Origin: Gymnopus androsaceus JB14
Taxonomy: Eukaryota > Basidiomycota > Agaricomycetes > Agaricales > Omphalotaceae
Direction of reading: 5' to 3'
NCBI GenBank assembly: GCA_009733575.1
Contig: ML769584.1
Location: forward strand, 62,001-126,000
Length of the DNA stretch: 64,000 nucleotides
Shown: positions 10,720 to 20,814 of the stretch, piece after piece
Layout: every line of letters starts with the position of its first letter
Position numbering within the stretch: the stretch's first letter is position 1
The notes under the pieces: generated by a model
Databases searched by the model: none
Told to the model about the DNA's origin: nothing
The model's input: the letters and a program-made list of their open reading frames with translations, nothing else
Made by a program: the position numbers and the translations under genes

Positions 10720-10850
10720 CAAGGGGCTGCAAACTTTCAAAAAGGTGACTGCAGGCCGAACTTTTTGGAACCAGCCTTTTGGTTGGACTAACTAACTATG
10801 TAAGCGTTCCCACACACCATGTATGGTATATCAAGATTAGATATTGTATA
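10720..10850 (+). repeat. Direct-repeat copy 1 of the CAAGGGG end module
   Basis: Starts CAAGGGGCTGCAAACTTTC and runs through GGACTAACTAAC and GCGTTCCCAC to GGTATATC. It is homologous over about 125 bp to 12,469-12,590. Confidence 0.7.
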
Positions 10851-10870
10851 TTTCTTCCTCGGAGCCACTA

Positions 10871-11229
10871 CTGTACTCGCATGTATGTAGGCAACCGTCA
10901 TGTGACCATCACGGTCAGAGGTTAGGCAATGGGCCTGGATCTGACCGTGACAGAGGCCCAATAAGGCAACCACTTACTCAATAGGCTGTCTCCACCAGTC
11001 CCCATTTCCAATGTTAGATGTAGTGTTACTTGGTTACATAGGATACTAGTGTTGTTTGAAAAAAAAATCCGCTTTTTTGCCCTTTTTTCTTGCTTATTTT
11101 AAGAATTTTCTCAATGTCACGGTCCCAGGCTAGGCAACCGCCCCAAATTTCACCGTGACGTCACGGTACTCTGGCAACGCAACAGAGCCTCCGTGACCGT
11201 GACCGTTGCCTACATACATGCGAGTACAG
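10871..11229. mobile_element. MITE with TA target duplication (CTGTACTCGC family)
   Basis: Inverted ends CTGTACTCGCATGTATGTAG on both sides, flanked by TA (10,869-10,870 and 11,230-11,231), 359 bp, with no ORF. The inside is rich in CACGGTC/GACCGTG, which extends the inverted repeat. TA duplications suggest the Tc1/mariner superfamily. Confidence 0.8.
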
Positions 11230-11336
11230 TAGTTAGACTATCCCTTGACTATCCCAAGTTTTTCGATGGCATCTATGGACTATTTATACTGTGGATTTTG
11301 GATAGACATCTTTTAAAAATATCATGACTGATTCAG

Positions 11337-12076
11337 GGATAATTCTTTTTGGCAACCCCATTGCCAGTAACAACCCCCTCAGCAACCCCACATAATGCTG
11401 GTGGTTACATCAGTGTCGAGGTGGGTCACACAATGCCATAGAATGCCACACATAGCTAAAACAACAATGATTCATTGGCAGGTAAAGTAGCCAGTGTGTA
11501 TACAGAAAGTAGATATACTAAACAAGATAATATGTGTAACTGTATGAAGTACCAGATATAAGTTGACATAAGTTGGAAGCATGGAGGTGTGAGAGGAAGT
11601 AGCTCAGGATGCAGTGGTAGTTATTGCGCGGATTTTTATTTGGACAGAGAGCAACAATGAAAGCTGGGCGGTTCAAAAACTATGGAAGATGTCAACTAAG
11701 AAATTAGTTATAATGGGACAAGAAGACGGAAAAAACACACCAAAAACCCTGTCCTAATATATATCTCCTGCTCGTGTGTCCATCTCCTTCAAATGGTCTC
11801 AGAATCTTGACCTTGCATTGTTCAGAAAATGTAGCTGTGTGTATTAAGGATTGAGGGCTGCAGGTGACACAGGGGCCAGGGCACACAAAAATGATGAGTC
11901 TAAAGGCAGCATAGGCATTTGTGCATTGCAAACAGTACATGCGACAGTTGCGGCGACGTGGCAAAAGGAAGGAGGCATTGAATAAGCGCTTAGCGGCGAA
12001 GGTTCGGAGTGACCAGTGATCCTGAGGGTTGTTGAGGGTTGTCGCATGGCAATGGGGTTGCTAAAAAGAATTATCC
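11337..12076. mobile_element. GGATAATTC-family element 1 (9-bp TSD)
   Basis: 740 bp with inverted ends GGATAATTCTTTTTGGCAAC / GGATAATTCTTTTTAGCAAC, continued by spaced AACCCC motifs. It is flanked by a perfect 9-bp direct repeat CTGATTCAG (11,328-11,336 and 12,077-12,085). It has no convincing coding frame. The second member is at 32,945-33,714. A 9-bp TSD is typical of Mutator-like elements; the assignment is by TSD length only. Confidence 0.8.
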
Positions 12077-12468
12077 CTGATTCAGACTGAACTGTTGGAT
12101 CTTGGGACTATCTAAAACTGTGTGACTGGTGTGACAAAAGGGTGACTGTTGTCCTAATAAAATTATTGGAAATGGAGTAATTCAGAGAGGAGCTCAATCA
12201 GGCATCTGGTGGTACATGGAATGAACTAAGGAGGACCCAAAAATACCCCAAACCACTCATTTAAAGGGGTGTCAAACTTTTTTTTTTCTGGCCTGATGGC
12301 CGGACTAACTAACCAACCCCCGGTTGGGTGCTTAATTCTTTGCAGCCCCTTGAGTAGCTATTCCCCACTTACTCATGTGCTGAGGAATTGAACATTGACC
12401 TAACTCTTCAGATCTAGATTCATGTGGTGAGGAGAGCATCAACAGAAGCTATTCCTTACTTACTCACA

Positions 12469-12590
12469 CAAGGGGGTGCAAAGTTTCGAAAGGATGGCTG
12501 CAGGTTGAGCTTTTCGGAACTGACCATTTAGTCGGACTAACTACGGAAGCATTCCCACGGCATATATTTGGTATATCTAGATGAGACATC
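12469..12590 (+). repeat. Direct-repeat copy 2 of the CAAGGGG end module
   Basis: Starts CAAGGGGGTGCAAAGTTTC and is homologous to 10,720-10,850 in the same orientation. It ends about 120 bp beyond the stop codon of the NLR gene. Confidence 0.7.
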
Positions 12591-12711
12591 AATTACTACC
12601 TGCGTTTTCCATTACCGCTGCTGCTACAAGCCTCGCAGGTCCAAGTCTTGGTATAAAAATGAAGCGAGACACATTCCATATGATACTAGGTGGTTAAATC
12701 AGTATGGCTGT

Positions 12712-15700
12712 CTAATGAAATTCAATATCACTGACCCAAACCGTCTTGCAACCCTTTGTTTGACACTGAACAGCTCTCTGAGCTGCATTGTCCTCCGCTG
12801 AAACAGTAGTCCCACAGATACAGTCTGACAGCCCGGGTAATTCAATGCGCTTCCGCTTCTGACTGGAACGTCTACTTGGTTCTCCCATTGCATCAGTGTT
12901 AGCATCAAGATCTAACCCAAACTCAGCTGAGTTCCTGGGGTTGTATTCATATACCAACTGATCAGATTGACCGCACTCTTCAGATTTAAACTCAGGCGCT
13001 GATGTTTCTGCAAAAGACTAAGATTAGGAGGCAGAGAGAGAAAATTAAAGGAGTTTCTGAAAGCTCACTGCTAAAAGATTTTATCCACTCTTCACCATGA
13101 ACAAAGTTTTGAAGATTGAGGGAAACTTTATGGGCTCTGGAAATCAACACTTTCATATTGGAAAACATGAGTCCATCACGATACTCCGGAGGAATCCAGA
13201 GAAAAAGAGACCCATTCGAGCCACAAAGCCATCCATCAGGAGATAAGATGAATTTCTTGAAAGCAGGATTTGACTGTACTTGATAATGGCCAGGATGCCA
13301 GGGACAAAATGACAAGGAAAATGTGGAAGGTAAATCAGATGAAGCAACTGCTGAGAATGTCAGCTCATCTGATATTCTGGCTGAACCCGGAAAATTTGGC
13401 ATACCATCAGGAGAGAATGCAACAGATGTAACAGTGTTTGTGTGCCCTTCCAGTGCTTCTCCTTCTGGCCTGCTAGTTTCTGCATTCCAAATTCTGACTG
13501 AGTCATCATGTGAGCCAGACACAATTCTTTTGCCATCAGGAGAGAATGCAGCAGATGTAACACTGTTTGTGTGCCCTTCCAGTGGATCTCCTTCTGGCCT
13601 GCTAGTTTCTGCATTCCAAATTCTGACTGAGTTATCATCTGAGCCAGACACAATTCTCTGGCCATCAGGAAAGAATGCAACAAATGTAACCAAGCTTGTG
13701 TGTCCTTCCAGTGGGTCTCCTTCTGGCCTGCCTGTTTCTGCATTCCAAATTCTGACTGAGTGATCCCATGAGCCAGACACAATTCTCTTGCCATCAGGAG
13801 AGAATGCAACAGATGTAACATTGTATGTGTGCCCTTCCAGTGGATCTCCTTCTGGCCAGCCAGTTTCTGCATTCCAAATTCTGACTGAGTTATCATATGA
13901 GCCAGACACAATTCTCTTGCCATCAGGAGAGAATGCAACAGATGTAACTATGCTTGTGTGCCCTTTCAGTGGGTCTCCTTCTTGCCTGCCAGTTTCTGCA
14001 TTCCAAATTCTGACTGAGTTATCATCTGAGCCAGAGACAATTCTCTTGCCATCAGGAGAGAATGCAACAGATTCAACTGTCCTTTTGTGCCCTTCCAGTG
14101 GGTCTCCTTCTTGCCAGCCAGTTTCTGCATTCCAAATTCTGACTGAGTGATCCCATGAGCCAGACACAATTCTCTTACCATTAGGAGAGAATGCAACAGA
14201 TGTAACCATGCTTGTGTGCCCTTCCAGTGGATTGCTTTCTGGCCTGCCAGTTTCTGCATTCCAAATCCTGACTGAGTTGTCATGTGAGCCAGACACAATT
14301 CTCTTGCCATCAGGAGAGAATGCAACAGATGTAACCCCATGTGTATGCCCTTCCAGTGGGTCTCCTTCTTGCCAGCCAGTTTCTGCATTCCAAATTCTGA
14401 CTGAGTGATCCCATGAGCCAGACACAATTCTCTTGCCATCAGGAGAGAATGCAACAGATGTAACAAAGTTTGTGTGCCCTTCCAGTGGATCTCCTTCTGG
14501 CCTGCCAGTTTCTGCATTCCAAATCCTGACTGAGTTGTCATGTGAGCCAGACACAATTCTCTTGCCATCAGGAGAGAATGCAACACATTCAACCCAGTCT
14601 GAGTGCCCTTCCAGTGGCTCTTCTTCTGGCCTGCCAGTTTCTGCATTCCAAATTCTGACTGAGTGATCCCATGAGCCAGACACAATTCTCTTGCCATCAG
14701 GAGAGAATGCAACAGATGTAACCCCATGTGTATGCCCTTCCAGTGGGTCTCCTTCTTGCCAGCCAGTTTCTGCATTCCAAATTCTGACTGAGTGATCCCA
14801 TGAGCCAGACACAATTCTCTTGCCATCAGGAGAGAATGCAACAGATGTAACAAAGTTTGTGTGCCCTTCCAGTGGATCTCCTTCTGGCCTGCCAGTTTCT
14901 GCATTCCAAATCCTGACTGAGTTGTCATGTGAGCCAGACACAATTCTCTTGCCATCAGGAGAGAATGCAACACATTCAACCCAGTCTGAGTGCCCTTCCA
15001 GTGGCTCTCCTTCTAGCCAGCCAGTTTCTGCATTCCAAATTCTGACTGAGTTATCATATGAGCCAGACACAATTCTCTTGCCATCAGGAGAGAATGCAAC
15101 AGATGTAACGTCCTTTGTGTGCCCTTCCAGTGAGTCTCCTTCTTGCCTGCCAGTTTCTGCATTCCAAATTCTGACTGAGTCATCTGATGAGCCAGACACA
15201 ATTCTCTTGCCATCAGGAGAGAATGCAACAGATGTAACAGTGTTTATGTGCCCTTCCAGTGGGTCTCCTTCTTGCCTGCCAGTTTCTGCATTCCAAATTC
15301 TGACTGAGTGATCCCACGAGCCAGATACAATTCTCTTGCCATTAGGAGAGAATGCAACAGATGTAACCATGCTTGTGTGCCCCACCAGTGGGTCTCCTTC
15401 TTGCCTGCCAGTTTCTGCATTCCAAATTCTGACTGAGTTATCATTTGAGCCAGACACAATTCTCTTGCCATCAGGAGAGAATGCAACAGATATAACTGAT
15501 TCTGTGCTCCCTTGTAGTCGGACCTGCAACTGTGGCCACCATGAATTATGACCATAGCATAAACTGGCTACCCTTGAGAAATATGAGCAGTATGCTTTCC
15601 GAAGCATTGATTTTTTGGGAATAAATGGTAATGCTGAAATATAAAGATGTGGAGTGGAGTCCACAAGCACCTTTCCAAATACCTCAGCAAATTTACTTAT

Positions 15701-17587
15701 TTCATTTACCAAAATCTCCAAATCAACCTGAACAGAACAAATCTAGATACCATTTGATTAGCTCAGAAGATAATATCAGATTTCATTATCTACATACCAT
15801 CCACTGTTTCACATTCTCCATGCTTCGAAAAATCACATTGACCTGGTTGAGAATGCTCAGAACTTCCATCCAGTACAGTGAGAATCCGTAGAGAAATTTG
15901 TTCATCAAATCCATAAGAGAGCTATTGGGATCTAGGGCTTTTAAATGCAAATCCCAAAAGCAACAAGCATAAGATAGCTCAGGTGTGATAAATTCCACTA
16001 TCTCAGATGGGAGGTCTGCATTATGTACATATGAGCTCTTTAAGTTGCACATATTGAAATGTAGTTTTTTAACCATAAATTTTAAACTTCCAACTGCTAA
16101 AATAGTATGTCCCTCTGCCAAGTCAATTGCATACTCTCCACTTCTCTCTTTATCTAATAAAAAATCACGGATTGATGTATGGACTGGCCACACTGGGATT
16201 TCAGACCTGTCTGCTCCAATAAACAGAGATCCCAAATATTGAATTACAACATCTTCCTCCCCCTCCTCCTCCTCCTCCTCCTCCTCACTACCTTGCTGAC
16301 CATGTGCCAATTTTAAGCTTGTTAATGATGCTCGTGAAAGAGGTACAGAAGTTGCCAAAACTTGTGAAACAGCTTTTCTGTATTCATTCATAATGTCTTC
16401 ATCACTGACATCAAAAAGGGACTCCAGGATGTCTTTATATAGCTTATCAAGAGGATATAAATCATTACTGTTTGGGCCAAGTTTCATGAAGCGTGAAACT
16501 TTCTTTTTGACATTTACTCCTGGTTTATTTATCTGATACAAAGCATTACACACTGTAAAAGCCCATTGAAAGTACCCTTCTGACATTTTTGCCAAAGCTT
16601 TACAATGGGTTTCATTTAAAGAATGGTGCCTAATGAAATATTCCATTCTGTGATGCACAAAATGATAGATATCATTCTCTGTTTGTTTTAAGTGAGCCAT
16701 ATCTTCACTCTGTGGAGCATTTGAACAAGTTTGCAAAATTTCCATAATATCTTTCTCCTGCCGAGATGTGGCCAAAAAGCAGTAATTCTTTGGAAACTTG
16801 TATGCTTCTTTAGTTAATGAAGTCATCAAGCTCCCCCTTTCTGCCTCATCACTGCATTCATCCAATGCATCTATAATAATTACTACTGGGTCACTATGGT
16901 TGACCATTTCTGCTGGCTTCAAGACAAGATTGTCCCAATTTTCTTTGATGTTAGCATTGTCCAGAATGTATGGATCATTGTCCATTACTTCAATCAAAGC
17001 CTTTGCAAAACCAGGCACATTCAGTCCAAGATTATAAGCAATACTCTGAATGGCCCGGGTTGCAGTCCGCTCTCCATGGAATGTGCGATTGAAGCAAAAA
17101 AATCCACCAAGACAGTTCATCTTCTTGAACTTTTTGCCAATGGTATGGCTGATGGCAGATTTACCTGTTCCAGCAGCACCATGGAGAATAAATGCCTGAG
17201 GAGTATCCTCTTTTCTGTTCATTGCCCATTGAGTTATTTCCTCAATGATTTGGATTCTAGTTCCCTCCAGACATTCTTTGTCTGTCTGAATATGGGCATT
17301 GAGAACAGGGTTTAACTTGTGGGCAAGTTTCTGTTTAATATTTTCTGTAGAATTAATTTCAGCAACTGAAAAAATATGTCAACAAATATTTACTTGCCTT
17401 GTGGTCCAAAATTGTAAGTTGTACTCTTGTATTGATTTCCTTGAACGTTACTGAAATCTCCATCATAGATGGTAAAATCGTGAGCGTTGGAGAACGAAGA
17501 CATGGTGAGATCGGATTTTGAACAATCGATGATGGTGGTTGATGTGCAAGATGGAAATGTCACACTGTCACAATTGAAGTTAGTCAT
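12712..17587 (-). CDS. NACHT-WD40 NLR-type receptor with 16 near-identical WD40 repeats
   Basis: An intracellular STAND/NLR protein, the class that includes fungal incompatibility and non-self sensors such as HET-E. Exon 1 (17,587 to about 17,398) gives the short basidiomycete NLR start (FTIYDGDFSNVQGNQY). It joins through an apparent GC-AG intron to the NACHT exon (to about 15,790) with Walker A GAAGTGKS near 17,160 and Walker B VIIIDALDEC near 16,870. An acidic Glu run near 16,260-16,290 comes from a CCT microsatellite. A GT-AG intron leads to the WD40 exon, which has 16 repeats of 43 residues (VTSVAFSPDGKRIVSGS core). Without further splicing the frame stops at 12,992. A phase-compatible intron (donor near 13,056, acceptor near 13,001) instead adds about 95 residues with a Cys cluster (CICG...CQTKGCKTVW) and stops at 12,712. 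The ligand and the N-terminal effector domain are unknown. Confidence 0.85.
13390..15500 (-). repeat. 129-bp tandem array encoding WD40 repeats
   Basis: Sixteen 129-bp units within the NLR gene. A three-unit (387-bp) block is repeated: about 14,290-14,617 and 14,677-15,004 are identical by eye. This is evidence of recent unequal exchange. Confidence 0.9.
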
Positions 17588-18617
17588 GCGGATTAATTAG
17601 GGGCAGATTAAGGGCAGGTTTGAGAAATGTACTCTGCAACGATGATCAAATCTCGATTGCGCAACTTCCACATCGATACTCGTTCTTCAAATTGTCCTCT
17701 AATTGGGCCTAGCTAACCGTCCTATTGAGTACCAAATTAAAGTGCTGTATTATTCACGGGGGTAGTCATCCGGGTAAATACCAGCCGGCATTGACTCTTA
17801 GGCGCTTCGCCGCTATTTTCCTTCCTTGTTTGAGTTCTCAGTCTAGGCATACTATAATCATACGAATGATACGTTATAGGCACTAGTAGGCACATAAAGT
17901 GTAATGTACATATAGAAATTAGAGCGAGAAAATTTACTCTATGATTAAGGCAATGAAAGTTAAAGAAACGACGATCCATGTAATAAAGAATCGTAGTTGG
18001 CCATCTGGAGGACAGAGCTCGGTTATGCACGTCTTGGACATCTTTCCCGGTATAGGTATACCTGCCGAAAGAAAGAGATTTCTTGGCTTCATTCGAGCTG
18101 GTAACAAGTGCAGATTTTATGCAAAGAATATGGCAGTATATGCCAGCAAAGCACCGAGCGTACTTGGAAGATCTTTCCAGATCTTCGGAGCTAGCGTCAA
18201 TACGAACTGCAATCGAGAAAACGACAGAGCTTCATGGGCCATAAACAAGGTAGTCCAGGTTCTGAAGCATTTTAAGAATCCTCACCTACAGAGTGCGTGG
18301 TGGTTTTCAAGAATTACAGAAATGGAAGAACCACAGATTGTTAGCGCCACTGCCGTGGCAATCCCCGACTGGCCGCATTGTCCAAAATCAAGACTATGAA
18401 CGTATCACGATAATTGGGAACGGCCCGGATGACATGGCGAAACTTGTAACGCGCGTTATCACCCTTTGAGCCGTCATACATACCACTTCGAAGCTAGAAT
18501 GGAGAGTACCCGCAGAAACATTAACACACAGGCTCAATTCCATTTAATGGCCACAGCGGCAAATCACCAATAAATGACAACGTCTCTATTGAATTTTATT
18601 AGCTAGAATACTAGTAC
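17588..18617. other. Intergenic region upstream of the NLR
   Basis: It must contain the NLR promoter. A 152-codon open frame on the plus strand (17,941-18,399) has no recognisable domain and is not called as a gene. No transposon ends were seen. Confidence 0.5.
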
Positions 18618-19981
18618 TTAAATTGTATTATTACAATCTTCGCGACGAAGTTTGCGCGGGCCAACGAAAACAATTGTGATTAAATTGTTCAAATCAGAAG
18701 GTGACCAAAGAAGAGTAGTAGCATTGGCGAAAAGATTCATTGGATGAGCGCATGTATTGCCCCACAATTGGAGTGGATCTGTCTCAGAAGAGCTACCATA
18801 AATACGGGCAACATGAGCAGTTGTAGGATACAATGCGCAAGCCATCTCTTCAGCCCAAGTTATGTCTTGTAAATCAAGGGGGAGCTTGCCGCGATACAAG
18901 TTATTGTTCAATGCCAATCAAGACATATCGTTCTTTGAAAGGGCGCCATAGCATTGAATACACAAATACCATTCAACTTGTGTACATGCTTCATCTGTAG
19001 CACGAATACCTTTGGGTTCCAAAAGGAGGCCATCCAAAGATTCATGTATGTATCTGAACCATGAAAGAGGTGTATGCTTGAGAATGTAATTATTAGTCAC
19101 GCGAAGATTGTCCAGTGGAGGTAGAGCTGCAAGGGGAACATATGAACCACTTCTCAGTCGATCCTCCGCACCGCATGAAGCGCAAACTGATAGAGGTTTG
19201 TATTGAATTGAATTCCGGTAGGATGCAAAACATTCCTTGATTATAGAGTCAGGTACAGGCTGTGGCTATATTTCTTGAGCTGCTTCTAAAGCATGAATTT
19301 CATTTGCGACTCGTTGAATGTGTGCTTCTTTTCTTTCAAGGCATTTGCGATTGTTGAGAGAGCCTGGAACAGGAAGACCAAGATTAAAATTTGTTGTATA
19401 AGTAGAGAACGCAGACAAAATGGCACTGAGAATAGACGGAGGATAACCGCAACCTTCCAGAATCGCAAATATTAAACTGCAAACGTCATGCAAAGTATCG
19501 CTGTCAAAGGTATCAAAGTTCTTGCTAAGGTAACACTCAATAAGTGTTTGATTGGACACCATATACAAAGAGAGAAATTGCCATTGGAAAACCTTGCTCA
19601 AGAGCGTAAAAATGTCATTGGATTCAATATAAACTTTAATATTGGGTGATCTGAAATGGTAGAACAAGGTGCCTGTGTGAGATGTAGATTTGACTGGTAG
19701 GGAGTTCAACAATTGATCAACATCGCAGGAAGGACTGGTGCTTGCTTCAAGGAAGGCAGAAACTCCACCTGATGATAAGAGTGTGATTCACGGTCGGCAG
19801 CATCCTCAGGCAAAGCTTTGACAAGAGACCGGTAAATAACCAATCCAAACTGGGAACAAATTGTTCCATAGGTGTTAGGTCCAGATTGGATAGTAGGCTG
19901 TAAAACGCGACACTGTTCCAAAACAAAATTGACCAACAAGAGTTTATTTTTTGACGAGGCAGGGTGATGTGGGACAGAGTA
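18618..19981 (-). pseudogene. DUF6570-type fragment of a Helitron helicase-like protein
   Basis: Three open stretches in line on the minus strand, separated by stops near 19,266 and 18,917, form one protein region. Its end resembles DUF6570 (LPLDLQDITWAEEMACALYP...), which in basidiomycetes lies N-terminal to Helitron Rep/helicase proteins. A CxxC...CxxC pair (CASCG about 19,180; CIQCY about 18,955) lies just before it. The Helitron-like N, Rep and helicase domains that should follow below 18,618 are missing. The upstream side is cut at 19,982 by a MITE. The family call rests on motif memory and needs a profile search. Confidence 0.55.
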
Positions 19982-19982
19982 C

Positions 19983-20362
19983 TGTACCGTTTCGACCAAA
20001 AGTTCAGTCACAGGTCACATCGACCCAAAATGAACAGTTCACAACAGGCTGTCACCGGTCACTCTGGGTTGTGAACACCGTGACAACCAAAATAGACAAA
20101 AAAAATTCCTCAAAAGTGGTCCAAAAATGCTGAAGAAATTCAAATTTTGCTCAGTCTACCTGCAAACAAGCCAGGAATGACTCCAGAAAATAAGGTAACA
20201 AATTACTGGGCCCTTGTGCAGTGGTTTAGTGAACCCCTACACACTGTGCAAGTGAACTGTTCACAACTATGTCACAGCTCACTTCCATCTGTGAACACCA
20301 AAAATCCTGAACAGGGCATGTCATGGGTCACATACCGTGAACTTTTGGTCGAAACAGTACAG
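19983..20362. mobile_element. MITE with TA target duplication (GTTTCGACC family)
   Basis: Inverted ends CTGTACCGTTTCGACCAAAA and (reverse complement of the right end) CTGTACTGTTTCGACCAAAA, flanked by TA (19,981-19,982; 20,363-20,364), 380 bp, with no ORF. The interior carries GTGAAC/GTTCAC and GTCAC repeats. It interrupts the DUF6570 fragment. Confidence 0.82.
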
Positions 20363-20814
20363 TACGGAAATCAGATATTTGCAAGCAATTCAATTGTTCA
20401 CAGTGAAGGTCTTCAAATCCAGTGACGGCCCAACGCAGGACAGAAGATAAAGTGAGAACATAAATAAAGATCCTTTATAGACATGTTATATGCTTTATTC
20501 AAGGTCAAAGTCCAATGCACTTCAAGACGATGGGGGTAGACAAAAGGGTCAATGTATCATGTATAAGCAAAAACGTGGCTAACGTGGAGCGCAGGAAAAA
20601 GTTACCTAGAGCAGCATTTTTGGTGGATTTTTGTCCAATCGCTGCAGACAGGACCCTCCCTTCCCTGTCGGGGATGAGGCCAAAGTGGGTAGAGATGCAA
20701 CATGCCGAGCGAGAGTTAGATGCTCTTCCACAAGAATTCTGTATATTCTTTTTCAGAATATTCCGCGATTGCCGATTCCGTTACTTTGAACAGCTCTAGA
20801 GATTGCTGGCGGTA

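Larger units (their letters stand above)
10156..12352. mobile_element. Inverted-repeat element with CAAGGGGCTGCAAA ends
   Basis: The left end, CAAGGGGCTGCAAAGGATTA (10,156 to about 10,240), is matched in inverted orientation by about 12,266-12,352 over about 85 bp, including the TTAGTTAGTC(T/C)GGCCATCAGGCC stretch. No matching target duplication is visible and no transposase frame lies inside. Two MITEs (10,871-11,229 and 11,337-12,076) sit within it. The superfamily is not established. Confidence 0.65.

Noticed and set aside
13323..15551. Long open frames on the plus strand and in other minus frames across the WD40 array
   Set aside because: They are shadows created by the 129-bp periodic repeat; their 'repeats' have no fold and no start signals.
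17941..18399. 152-codon open frame on the plus strand
   Set aside because: No recognisable domain, no coding bias that I can see, and no splice or promoter context.
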